A DNA stretch of 64,000 nt from Pseudomonadota bacterium (GTDB lineage: Bacteria > Pseudomonadota > Alphaproteobacteria > Rhizobiales > Rhizobiaceae). The position numbers and the translations under genes were made by a program. Of the stretch, positions 55,250-63,538 are shown piece by piece. The stretch is taken from assembly GCA_023444445.1 (NCBI GenBank), contig JAEXMK010000016.1, positions 1-64,000 on the forward strand, in the 5' to 3' direction. How positions within the stretch are numbered: the stretch's first letter is position 1; each line of letters starts with the position of its first letter. Under the pieces are notes generated by a model. It ran no database searches. It had not been told where the DNA came from and was given only the letters and a program-made list of their open reading frames with translations.

Positions 55250-56539
55250 ATGACTGAGACCACCAACAGCAAGAAGGGCCTGTCCCGCCGTGGCCTTCTG
55301 AAGGCAGGCGCGGCCGCGACAGGTGCGGCGATCGGCTCCGGCCTCATCACCGGCTTCCCGACCATCTGGGCACAGAACCCCATCACCATCCGCCAGTTCG
55401 GCACCGGCGTGTCGAACCTCAACGCCATTGCCGAAAAGTGCAAGGCCGATCTCGGCATCACGCTCGAAATGACGGCAACGGATTCCGACGCCGCCGCCCA
55501 GCGTGCCGTCACCCAGCCGAACTCCTACGATATCGCCGATATCGAATACTGGATTCTGAAGAAGGTCTATCCGGCCGGTGTCATCCAGCCGATGGAAATC
55601 AAGAAGCTGAAATATTACGACAAGATCGTGCCGCTGTTCAAAAACGGCAAGCTGAAGCCTGACAGCGTCGTTGCACAGGGCACCGCGCCGCACACGGTCG
55701 GTTACGTCGAAAAGCCCGGCGACAAGACCTTCGCCAAGGGTGAGACCGATTATTTCACCATGGTCCCGACCATCTACAACGCCGATACGCTCGGCATCCG
55801 TCCCGATCTGGTCGGCCGCGATATCAGCAGCTGGGCCGATATCATGGACCCGAAGTTCAAGGGCAAGACCTCGATCCTCAACATCCCGTCCATCGGCATC
55901 ATGGATGCGGCGATGATCATGGAAGCCATGGGCAACATCAAATATGCCGACAAGGGCAACATGACGAAGGCGGAGATCGACAAGACCATCGACTTCCTCA
56001 TCAAGGCCAAGAAGGACGGCCAGTTCCGCGCTTTCTGGAAGAGCTTCGATGAAAGCGTCAACCTCATGGCCTCGGGCGAAGTCATCATTCAGTCCATGTG
56101 GTCTCCGGCCGTCGCTGCGGTTCGATCCAAGGGCATTGCCTGCAAATACCAGCCGCTGAAGGAAGGCTATCGTTCCTGGGGCGGTGGTCTCGGTCTCGCC
56201 AAGCATCTTTCCGGCGCGAAGCTCGATGCAGCCTATGAATATATCAACTGGTACACCTCCGGCTGGGTCGGCGCATATCTCAACCGCCAGGGCTACTATT
56301 CCGCGGCCATGGAAACCGCGAAGGAGCACATGACCGCCGACGAGTGGGGTTATTGGGTCGAAGGCAAGCCGGCGCAGGGCGATATCATCGCGCCTGATGG
56401 CAAGGTCATGGAAAAGGCCGGCGCGGTGCGCGATGGCGGTTCCTTCGAGGAGCGCATGGGCAAGGTCGCCTGCTGGAACTCGGTCATGGACGAAGACCGC
56501 TACATGGTTCGCCGCTGGAACGAGTTCATCGCGGCCTGA
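55250..56539 (+). CDS. ABC solute-binding protein with Tat signal (PotD-like)
   Basis: 429 residues. LSRRGLLKAGAAATGAAIG is a strong twin-arginine signal. The mature domain begins ITIRQFGTGVSN and resembles polyamine/opine-type binding proteins of family 8 (PotD). AGAGGAGAAC precedes the ATG. Tat export implies folding, possibly around a ligand, before secretion. Substrate not determinable from sequence. Confidence 0.88.
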   Translation: MTETTNSKKGLSRRGLLKAGAAATGAAIGSGLITGFPTIWAQNPITIRQFGTGVSNLNAIAEKCKADLGITLEMTATDSDAAAQRAVTQPNSYDIADIEYWILKKVYPAGVIQPMEIKKLKYYDKIVPLFKNGKLKPDSVVAQGTAPHTVGYVEKPGDKTFAKGETDYFTMVPTIYNADTLGIRPDLVGRDISSWADIMDPKFKGKTSILNIPSIGIMDAAMIMEAMGNIKYADKGNMTKAEIDKTIDFLIKAKKDGQFRAFWKSFDESVNLMASGEVIIQSMWSPAVAAVRSKGIACKYQPLKEGYRSWGGGLGLAKHLSGAKLDAAYEYINWYTSGWVGAYLNRQGYYSAAMETAKEHMTADEWGYWVEGKPAQGDIIAPDGKVMEKAGAVRDGGSFEERMGKVACWNSVMDEDRYMVRRWNEFIAA

Positions 56540-56605
56540 TGTCCTGAAAAGACGGCGCCGGCGGTCAATGCCGCCGGTGCCTGCCCATAAACAGCGAAAG
56601 GCTTC

Positions 56606-57520
56606 ATGATGGTGACGGTCAGACTCATCGGCGTCAGCGACAAAAAGGACAGGCCGCCCCGCAGCTTCGCGCTGCCGCAAAAGCTCGTCTCCTATGTGCA
56701 GGCTGCCCCGCTTTTCCTGATCCTCGGCTTTTTCCTGGCGCTGCCGATCCTGATGATCGCCGTCGTCAGCTTCTGGGATTATGACTTCGCCCAGATGTAT
56801 CCCGATTTCGTGACCTTCAATTACTTGGAGACGCTGGGGTCATGGGTCACCTGGCAGACCTATCTCAACACGCTGAAATACGCCGCGATCGTCTGGGCCA
56901 TCACGTTGTTCTGCGGTTTCTGGGTCGCCTATTTCCTTGCCTTCCACATCCGCACCACCACCATGCAGATGGTGTTGTTCCTCGTCTGCACCGTGCCGTT
57001 CCTAACCTCGAACATCATCCGTATGATTTCCTGGATTCCGGTTCTCGGGCGAAACGGTCTCGTCAACAGCGCACTGGTCGGCACCGGCATCATTCCCGAG
57101 CCGATCGAGTGGTTGCTCTATTCCGATTTCGCCGTGGTGCTGGCCATGGTGCATCTTTATACGCTGTTCATGGTCACGCCGATCTTCAACACGCTGATGC
57201 GTATCGACAAATCATTGATCGAGGCGGCGCGTGATGCCGGGGCGACGGGATGGCAGACGCTCACCAACGTCATCATTCCTCTTGCCAAGCCCGGCATGGC
57301 CATCGGCAGCATCTTCGTCGTGACGCTGGTCATGGCGGATTTCTCTACGGTTCAGGTCATGTCCGGCGGCCAGAGCGCGTCGGTGGCGCTGATGATGAAG
57401 AACCAGATGTCGTTGCTGCAATATCCGGCCGCTGCCGCCAATGCCGTCATCCTGCTCATCCTCGTTCTTCTGATGGTCGCAGGCATCCTGCGCATCGTCG
57501 ATATCCGCAAGGAGCTCTAG
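56606..57520 (+). CDS. Polyamine-type ABC permease (PotB-like)
   Basis: 304 residues with six membrane segments. The EAA loop is LIEAARDAGATGWQTLTNVIIP. It starts 66 bases after the binding-protein stop; a second in-frame ATG follows immediately at 56609. It pairs with the next permease, whose start is three bases after its stop. Confidence 0.9.
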   Translation: MMVTVRLIGVSDKKDRPPRSFALPQKLVSYVQAAPLFLILGFFLALPILMIAVVSFWDYDFAQMYPDFVTFNYLETLGSWVTWQTYLNTLKYAAIVWAITLFCGFWVAYFLAFHIRTTTMQMVLFLVCTVPFLTSNIIRMISWIPVLGRNGLVNSALVGTGIIPEPIEWLLYSDFAVVLAMVHLYTLFMVTPIFNTLMRIDKSLIEAARDAGATGWQTLTNVIIPLAKPGMAIGSIFVVTLVMADFSTVQVMSGGQSASVALMMKNQMSLLQYPAAAANAVILLILVLLMVAGILRIVDIRKEL

Positions 57521-57523
57521 TCC

Positions 57524-58342
57524 ATGCATCAGGAAAAACGCGGCCGTGAGTTCTACGTTCTCGCCTTCTTTTTTGCCCTCTTCGTGCTGTTCCTTTACGG
57601 CCCGCTTTCGGCCATCCTCATCCTCGCCTTTCAGGGGCCGAATGGCGGGTTGACCTTCCCGCTGAACGGCGTTTCGCTGCACTGGTTCGGCAATCTTTTC
57701 GAACAACAGGCGGTTGGCGATTTCGGCGGCTCGTTCCGCCGCTCCTTCGGGCTTGGGCTGATGGTCATGACCGTCACTGTTCTCGTCTCACTGCTGGCAG
57801 GTCTTGCCTTCCGGCGCAAATTCATCGGCGCGACGCCGCTTTTTTACCTCTCGGTCGCGAGCCTCGTCGTGCCGTCGATCATCATATCGCTCGGTATTGG
57901 TGTTCTTTTTCAGCAGCTTGGGCTGGAACCTTCATGGTATACATCAGCTTTCGGCGCACATCTCACCTGGACGCTACCTTTTGGCGTGCTCATCATGCTC
58001 GCCGTGTTCAATCGCTTTTCGCCTTCTTATGAGGAGGCGGCCCGCGATCTCGGCGCAACCTCCTGGCAGACCTTCGCCCATGTGGTTCTGCCGATGATCG
58101 CACCGAGCCTGATCGGCGTCGGCCTGTTCGGTTTTACGCTTTCCTACGACGAATTTGCGCGCACCCTGATGACATCGGGCACCTACAACACGCTCCCGCT
58201 GGAAATCTACGGCATGACCACCAATGTCACGACGCCGGTGCTTTATGCGCTGGGTGCCGTCACGACGCTGTTTTCCCTTCTGGTGATTGCGGCAACGCTT
58301 GGCTTGATCGTGACCCTCAACCGTCGCCATTCACGCGGGTAA
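57524..58342 (+). CDS. Polyamine-type ABC permease (PotC-like)
   Basis: 272 residues with six membrane segments. The EAA loop is YEEAARDLGATSWQTFAHVVLP. LPLEIYGMTTN is characteristic of the PotC group. It is the last transport gene; hydantoin racemase follows 11 bases downstream. Confidence 0.9.
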   Translation: MHQEKRGREFYVLAFFFALFVLFLYGPLSAILILAFQGPNGGLTFPLNGVSLHWFGNLFEQQAVGDFGGSFRRSFGLGLMVMTVTVLVSLLAGLAFRRKFIGATPLFYLSVASLVVPSIIISLGIGVLFQQLGLEPSWYTSAFGAHLTWTLPFGVLIMLAVFNRFSPSYEEAARDLGATSWQTFAHVVLPMIAPSLIGVGLFGFTLSYDEFARTLMTSGTYNTLPLEIYGMTTNVTTPVLYALGAVTTLFSLLVIAATLGLIVTLNRRHSRG

Positions 58343-58353
58343 AGAAACCTCTC

Positions 58354-59097
58354 ATGCGCATCCTCGTCGTCAATCCCAATACCACCCAATCCATGACAGC
58401 AACGATCGCCGACGCCGCCATGCGGGTGGTCGGCCGGGATACTGAAATTCTCGGCGTGACCTCCTCCATGGGGCCTGTCTCCATCGAAGGTTATTATGAC
58501 GAGGTTTTCGCCGTGCCCGGCCTGCTGCTCGAACTTGCCAAGGCTCCGGCGCTTGGCGTTGATGCGGCCGTTATTGCCTGTTTCGACGATACCGGGCTCG
58601 ATGCGGCGCGCGCGTTTTGCGATATTCCCGTTATCGGCCTCTGTGAGGCGGCGGTCTCTGCCACTGCCTTCATCGCGCAGAAATTCACCATCGTCACGAC
58701 GATGGAACGGTCACGATTGCCGCTCGAACATCTGGTTCATCGTTATGGCATGTCCGCCCGCTGCAATGTACGCGCCGCCGATATTCCTGTCCTGTCGCTC
58801 GAAGATCCCGCGTCGAACGCCCGCGAACGGTTGCGGCAGGAGATTGCGCTCGCCCTGAAGGAGGATCGGGCGGAGGCGATTGTGCTCGGCTGCGCCGGCA
58901 TGGCGGACCTGACCGCCGAGTTGCGCGCCGAATTCGGCGTGCCTGTCGTCGACGGTGTCGCAGCCGCGGTCAAACAGGCGGAATCCCTGGTCGCCATGGG
59001 GCTATCCACCGCCAAGGGCGGCGCTTATGCCGCGCCGGTCGCCAAGCCCTATCACGGCTTGCTGGAGGCATTCCAGCCGGACCGCATGACGGTGTGA
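58354..59097 (+). CDS. hyuA: Hydantoin racemase (Asp/Glu racemase superfamily)
   Basis: 247 residues, the family length. The two catalytic cysteines are C76 (VIACFDDTG) and C180 (VLGCAGMA). The start MRILVVNPNTTQSMT is diagnostic. Characterised Agrobacterium hydantoin racemases (EC 5.1.99.5) interconvert 5-substituted hydantoins; allantoin-type racemases are close relatives. No hydantoinase or carbamoylase lies in the window. Linkage to a Pot-type importer suggests the imported ligand is the racemase substrate. Confidence 0.88.
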   Translation: MRILVVNPNTTQSMTATIADAAMRVVGRDTEILGVTSSMGPVSIEGYYDEVFAVPGLLLELAKAPALGVDAAVIACFDDTGLDAARAFCDIPVIGLCEAAVSATAFIAQKFTIVTTMERSRLPLEHLVHRYGMSARCNVRAADIPVLSLEDPASNARERLRQEIALALKEDRAEAIVLGCAGMADLTAELRAEFGVPVVDGVAAAVKQAESLVAMGLSTAKGGAYAAPVAKPYHGLLEAFQPDRMTV

Positions 59098-59246
59098 TAT
59101 CCCGCCCTTTGTGCAGAAAAAATCTCCTGGTTTTGCGACGGATTTTCGCACCTTTCCCCGTTAAAGTCGAAAATGGCGTGTAAAACGTCATCTATCGACA
59201 TGTCTTGTCCGGCCTTGCAGGACCGCAACGGAGATTCGACCGAAGC

Positions 59247-59786
59247 ATGGTGAGTGACCCCGATGCAAAGCTCGTGGCGGATGTCGCGGCCGGAGATGTG
59301 CGGGCGATGCGGGCACTCGTTGAGGCAAAACTGCCGAGGATCATGGCGCTGGCAAGCCGTATGCTTGGGGATCCGGTCGAGGCGGAGGACGTCGCGCAGG
59401 AGACCTTTCTGCGGATTTGGAAACAGGCGGGAACATGGCGGCAGGGCGCTGCGCGATTTGATACGTGGATTCATCGTGTGGCGCTGAATCTCTGTTACGA
59501 CCGGTTGAGGAAGCGACGCGAACTATCCGTCGCCCAGCCGTCGGACCTCGCCGATGCGCGCCAGTCGGAGAATGACGCGGCTGATACGGACGGGGGTGAG
59601 GCCGTCGGGCGTGCGCTCTCCCTTATCCCTGAGCGGCAACGCGACGCGATCATTCTGGTTTATTATCAGGAGATGTCGAACCGGGAGGCGGCCGATATCA
59701 TGCAGGTCAGCGTTGACGCACTGGAAAGCCTTCTGTCGCGTGGGCGCAGAGCGCTGCAGAAAATCTTGAACGAGGATGAGACATGA
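59247..59786 (+). CDS. ECF-type RNA polymerase sigma factor
   Basis: 179 residues. Region 2 is seen in IMALASRMLGDPVEAEDVAQETFLRIWK, and region 4 in LIPERQRDAIILVYYQEMSNREAADIMQVS with ESLLSRGRRAL. I chose the ATG at 59247; the frame's only earlier start is a TTG at 59205. It overlaps the next gene by four bases. Downstream membrane and periplasmic partners suggest an anti-sigma/sensor module that releases the factor on an envelope or metal signal. Confidence 0.9.
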   Translation: MVSDPDAKLVADVAAGDVRAMRALVEAKLPRIMALASRMLGDPVEAEDVAQETFLRIWKQAGTWRQGAARFDTWIHRVALNLCYDRLRKRRELSVAQPSDLADARQSENDAADTDGGEAVGRALSLIPERQRDAIILVYYQEMSNREAADIMQVSVDALESLLSRGRRALQKILNEDET

Positions 59787-60223
59787 GTGGGTCGATGGAA
59801 GACAGCATGGACGGGCAGGCATTTTCTGCCCTCGTTTCGGCATATGGCGCCGATCCGAAGCGCTGGCCAGAGGATCGCCGCGCGAAAGCCGCGCTTTATT
59901 CCGAAACAGCGGAGGGGCAGCGCCTTTTAAGCGAAGCGGCGCAATTGGATCGTGCATTGGCTGCATTCCGGCCAAAGGCAGTGGCCTCCGCCGCACTTCA
60001 GGGGCGAATTCTCGCAGAAGGCACATCCCGGCTTTCACGCCGCCGCCGGTTCGTCCGTTTCGGACTAGGTGCTGGCATGGTCGGCATCAGCCTTGCGGGG
60101 GCGCTTACGGGCGCTGTCGCTGTCATCAATCTCACACCGCCGCCGTCCTTCTCGTTTGGTGACAATTTGACGGCATTCGGAAATCTGCAAAGTGAAAACG
60201 AGTTGGCTGAGGACGCGAAATGA
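59783..60223 (+). CDS. Membrane protein, putative anti-sigma factor
   Basis: 146 residues with an N-terminal soluble part (~1-95), one membrane span (~98-120) after the basic SRRRRFVRFG, and a short exterior tail. No zinc-finger HxxxCxxC is present, so it is not a ZAS-type anti-sigma. Identity rests on gene order and topology. It starts within the sigma stop (ATGA) and ends in the same overlap with the next gene. Confidence 0.65.
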   Translation: MSGSMEDSMDGQAFSALVSAYGADPKRWPEDRRAKAALYSETAEGQRLLSEAAQLDRALAAFRPKAVASAALQGRILAEGTSRLSRRRRFVRFGLGAGMVGISLAGALTGAVAVINLTPPPSFSFGDNLTAFGNLQSENELAEDAK

Positions 60224-60669
60224 CCGATCAGAATTTCCGCTGGATTGTCGTTGTGCTGCTCGTCGCCAATACGTTCCTGGTCTGCGCACTCGCCGGGGCC
60301 GGCTTCGTTTATCTGCGCAACGATACCGCAGCTTCCTCATCCCGGATGCCGCTTGCCGGCGAGCAGCTACCTAAGGCGGAGAGGGAAGCCTTCCGCAGCG
60401 CACTCAGCGATGCACGCAGACCCATGCGTGAAACGTCCGCCGAGGCCAGACAAGCCCGCATTGAGGCTGCTTCGCTCATGGGCGCCGACACTCTGGACAC
60501 GAAAGCGCTGTCCGACGCGCTGGAGCGCGCCCGCAAAGCCGAATACGAGGTCCGTGCCGCGGTTGAGCTTCAGGCAGTGGAATTTGCCCGCACACTTTCG
60601 CTGGATGCAAGACGGCGTCTCGCCGAAGGTTTGCTCTTCCGCGAGGCGCCGAAGCCTGCCACGAAATGA
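60220..60669 (+). CDS. Periplasmic heavy-metal-sensor-like protein
   Basis: 149 residues. An N-terminal membrane anchor (~8-33) precedes a helical periplasmic domain (~45-145) rich in R, E and A, with PMRETSAEARQARIEAASLM and LDARRRLAEGLLFRE. This resembles the CnrX/ZraP/metal-resist class of sensors. Only a few His or Met residues are visible, so metal binding is uncertain. With the sigma and membrane genes it would form the sensing part of the system. Confidence 0.7.
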   Translation: MTDQNFRWIVVVLLVANTFLVCALAGAGFVYLRNDTAASSSRMPLAGEQLPKAEREAFRSALSDARRPMRETSAEARQARIEAASLMGADTLDTKALSDALERARKAEYEVRAAVELQAVEFARTLSLDARRRLAEGLLFREAPKPATK

Positions 60670-60714
60670 TCACAATTGAGCGGCGACGGATTTGCGGTAT
60701 CCGCGCCGTTAAAG

Positions 60715-60745
60715 GACCGATAACGAAACGGAGTTCGTATCGGTC
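60715..60745 (+). promoter_or_regulatory. Start-codon-abutting hairpin with the ribosome site in its loop
   Basis: GACCGAT, a bulged A and ACGAA (60715-60727) pair with TTCGT and ATCGGTC (60734-60745), enclosing the loop ACGGAG. The ATG of the DUF1800 gene follows immediately at 60746. The only ribosome-site candidate, CGGAG, is the loop. This suggests control of initiation by RNA structure, or an operator overlapping the leader. Confidence 0.6.
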
Positions 60746-62227
60746 ATGTCAAATGCGACGGCAAATTCCAGGGAAGTGGATGCAGCGCTGTGCTTGTGGC
60801 GCTTCGGCCTGGGCGCCCGTCAGGGCGATATAAAGGCAATTGCGGATGATCCGCGCGATCTTTTGCGGTCGGAAATAACCGAGCATGCGGTCCCTGTCCC
60901 CGCCGGCCCGCAATTGCACTCCAGCGCCGATCTCATGGTCTCGCTCATTGCCTTCAACAGGCAGGTGAAAGCCGAGCGTGAGAAGACGGCGGTAATGGCC
61001 GTCTCCGTGGACAAGGCGATGGCGGTTCCGGATAGCAAGATGAACATGGCCGGCACGGCAGTAGCGCCGACCATGCAGAAAGACAAGCCGGCGGATGCGA
61101 CCAGCAAGAGACCCTATCTGCCACAGCAGATATTGTTGGCAGAGGTCGATGCGCGGTTTAACGGCACCATACGCCAGCCTTTGATCGGCTTTGGCGAACG
61201 TCTTGCCATGTTCTGGGCAAACCACTTTTCCGTCGCGATCGGCAAGGGTGGCGATGTGCACATGCTCGCCGGCGCCTTCGAGCGCGAAGCGATACGTCCG
61301 CACATATTCGGAAATTTCGAGGACATGCTGCTTGCCGTGGAGACCCATCCGTCAATGCTGTTCTTTCTCGATAACCAGCAATCGATCGGTCCCAACTCAC
61401 CAGCCAACAAAAACGGCAAGCGTGGCCTGAACGAAAATCTGGCCCGCGAGATCATGGAACTTCACACTCTGGGTGTTGATGGCGGTTACAATCAGGCTGA
61501 CGTGACGGAGCTTGCCCGCATCATCACCGGCTGGACCGTTTATCGGGATGAGAACAAGCCGGGGCCGGTTGGGCGCTTCAGCTTCAATGCCAACAGCCAC
61601 GAGCCGGGCGATCACGCGGTGATGGGCATCACCTATGCCGATGCAGGGGTAGAGCAGGGCAGGCGGGCATTGCGCGATCTCGCCCATCACCCGTCCACCG
61701 CCCGTCACCTTGCCTTCAAACTGGCGAGGCACTTCGTCAGCGACCAGCCTCCCGCAGGACTGGTGTCGAAGATCGCTGCGGCCTACACCAAATCCCATAG
61801 TGATCTCGCCACCACCTATCTGGCCATGCTGGATGCGGAGGAGGCCTGGGATCCGGCTTTAAAGAAGCTGAGGCCACCGCTTGATTTCGTCACCGCGATG
61901 CTTCGCAGCAGCGATATCAAGCCGAAACCCGAGCAGATCGTTTCTGTCCTGAAGGCGCTTGGGCAACCCTTCTGGGATCCATCCGGGCCGAACGGGTTTT
62001 CCGACGTGACGGATAATTGGGGTTCATCCGAGGGTCTGGCGACGCGGATCGATGCCGCTAGCCTTTTCGCCCATCAGGTTGCCGGCGGCATCGACCCCCG
62101 CGATTTCGTTGCCGACCGGTTCGGCCCGCTTCTCACGCGTGAGACGGCCCAGGCGGTCCAGCGCGCGGAAACAAAGCCACAGGGTCTGACCATCGCTTTC
62201 CTTTCCCCCGAATTCCAGAGGCGCTAA
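60746..62227 (+). CDS. DUF1800 family protein
   Basis: 493 residues. DUF1800 landmarks seen: FGLGARQGDI at the start, ERLAMFWANHFSV, NENLAREIMELHTLGVDGGYNQADVTELARIITGW, and RHLAFKLARHFVSDQPP. There is no clear signal peptide. An inserted low-complexity segment near ~85-115 is rich in A, M, K and V. DUF1800 genes are regularly paired with DUF1501 genes, as here (2-base gap). Their function is unknown to me. It belongs to the ECF sigma operon. Confidence 0.88.
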   Translation: MSNATANSREVDAALCLWRFGLGARQGDIKAIADDPRDLLRSEITEHAVPVPAGPQLHSSADLMVSLIAFNRQVKAEREKTAVMAVSVDKAMAVPDSKMNMAGTAVAPTMQKDKPADATSKRPYLPQQILLAEVDARFNGTIRQPLIGFGERLAMFWANHFSVAIGKGGDVHMLAGAFEREAIRPHIFGNFEDMLLAVETHPSMLFFLDNQQSIGPNSPANKNGKRGLNENLAREIMELHTLGVDGGYNQADVTELARIITGWTVYRDENKPGPVGRFSFNANSHEPGDHAVMGITYADAGVEQGRRALRDLAHHPSTARHLAFKLARHFVSDQPPAGLVSKIAAAYTKSHSDLATTYLAMLDAEEAWDPALKKLRPPLDFVTAMLRSSDIKPKPEQIVSVLKALGQPFWDPSGPNGFSDVTDNWGSSEGLATRIDAASLFAHQVAGGIDPRDFVADRFGPLLTRETAQAVQRAETKPQGLTIAFLSPEFQRR

Positions 62228-62229
62228 TC

Positions 62230-63453
62230 ATGCTGTGCGAAGATTTCTCCCCCACTCGCCGCGCCGTTCTCGGCGCAACCGGTGCCCTTTTCGCCTGGGC
62301 TTTCATGCCGCGTTTTGCCCATGCAGCCTCCGGACGCGATCCGCGTTTCGTCACGATCATTCTGCGTGGCGCGCTTGACGGGCTGACTGCGGTGCCGCCG
62401 GTCGGCGATCCCGATTATGAAGCGCTAAGACAGCAGTTGACGCTGCGAACGGAAGGCGAGAACCCGGCGCTGGCGCTGGATGGCTATTTCGCCTTGCATC
62501 CTTCGTTACGCAATTTCCAGCGGCTTTACCGCAAGGGTGAGGCAGCCGTGGTGCATGCCAGCGCCACCGGTTATCGCGACAGGTCGCACTTCGACGGGCA
62601 GGATGTTCTGGAATCCGGTTTTGCGACACCCGGCCATGTCGAGAGCGGTTGGCTCAACCGACTGCTGGAGCAGATGCCGGCCGGTGAAACCATTAATCCC
62701 GCCGCTGGCGACCGGGTGAGCGGACTTGCCATCGGGGCCAGCGCACCGCTCGTCATTCGCGGCAAGGCACCGATCCTCGGATGGGCGCCATCCGTGCTGC
62801 GGCCCGCCGATGGCGATCTCGCCCCCCGCCTTGCTGATCTCTATGGGCAGACGGACCCGATGCTGGCCGCCCTCCTGGCCGAAGGTGTGGAAACGGGCAG
62901 GATTGCGTCGGGCGTCGATATCAAGGCGCGCGGCGGCCCCGGCGATCCGCAGGGGATGGAGCAGATGGCACGCGGCGCGGCGCGGCTGATCGCCCATCCA
63001 GAAGGCCCGCGTGTTGCCGCACTCGCTTTTGAGGGCTGGGATACCCATGCGCAGGAGGTCGATCGCCTCGCCAAGCTTCTTACCGGTCTCGATAATGCCC
63101 TTGCGGCCTTCGAACAGGAACTGGGGCCGGTGTGGAAAGACACCGTGATCCTTGTTGCGACAGAATTTGGCCGCACCGCGCGAATTAACGGCACAGAGGG
63201 TACAGACCACGGCACGGCCACCACCGCCTTTCTGGCCGGTGGTAGCATCCGCGGCGGCCGCGTCATCGCCGATTGGCCGGGTCTGAAGGAGGCGCAGCTC
63301 CGTGACGGCCGCGACCTTGCCGCGACCACCGATCTACGCGCCGTCATCAAGGGGCTCGCCATCGACCATCTCGGTGCGGGCGCTGGTGCGCTGGACAAGC
63401 TTGTCTTTCCCGGATCCGATCTTATCCGGCCTCTGAAGGGCCTGATCGTCTAA
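62230..63453 (+). CDS. DUF1501 family protein, Tat-exported
   Basis: 407 residues. The N-terminal TRRAVLGATGALFAWAFMP is a twin-arginine signal ending near AHA/A. DUF1501 motifs are FVTIILRGALDGL, RSHFDGQDVLESG, FEGWDTHAQE and VATEFGRTARINGTEGTDHGTA, a sulfatase/alkaline-phosphatase-like fold with D and H ligands. The partner DUF1800 protein lies upstream. Activity is unproven; a periplasmic hydrolase is plausible. Confidence 0.88.
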   Translation: MLCEDFSPTRRAVLGATGALFAWAFMPRFAHAASGRDPRFVTIILRGALDGLTAVPPVGDPDYEALRQQLTLRTEGENPALALDGYFALHPSLRNFQRLYRKGEAAVVHASATGYRDRSHFDGQDVLESGFATPGHVESGWLNRLLEQMPAGETINPAAGDRVSGLAIGASAPLVIRGKAPILGWAPSVLRPADGDLAPRLADLYGQTDPMLAALLAEGVETGRIASGVDIKARGGPGDPQGMEQMARGAARLIAHPEGPRVAALAFEGWDTHAQEVDRLAKLLTGLDNALAAFEQELGPVWKDTVILVATEFGRTARINGTEGTDHGTATTAFLAGGSIRGGRVIADWPGLKEAQLRDGRDLAATTDLRAVIKGLAIDHLGAGAGALDKLVFPGSDLIRPLKGLIV

Positions 63454-63499
63454 GCGAAGTCCCTTCATGTTCCTGTTGCAATAGTGTCTGATATCCACC

Positions 63500-63525
63500 C
63501 GGTGCCGATGAGTCGTTCGGCACCG
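63500..63525. repeat. Perfect inverted repeat before the chromate transporter
   Basis: CGGTGCCGA (63500-63508) and TCGGCACCG (63517-63525) form a 9-bp dyad with an 8-base loop. They end one base before an ATG and 13 bases before the preferred GTG start of the transporter. There is no T tract, so it is an operator or a leader hairpin rather than a terminator. Confidence 0.55.
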
Positions 63526-63538
63526 TATGGAGATAGGT

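Noticed and set aside
60670..60745. Palindrome before the DUF1800 gene as a terminator
   Set aside because: It has no T tract and contains the only ribosome-site candidate for the next gene, so a leader element fits better.
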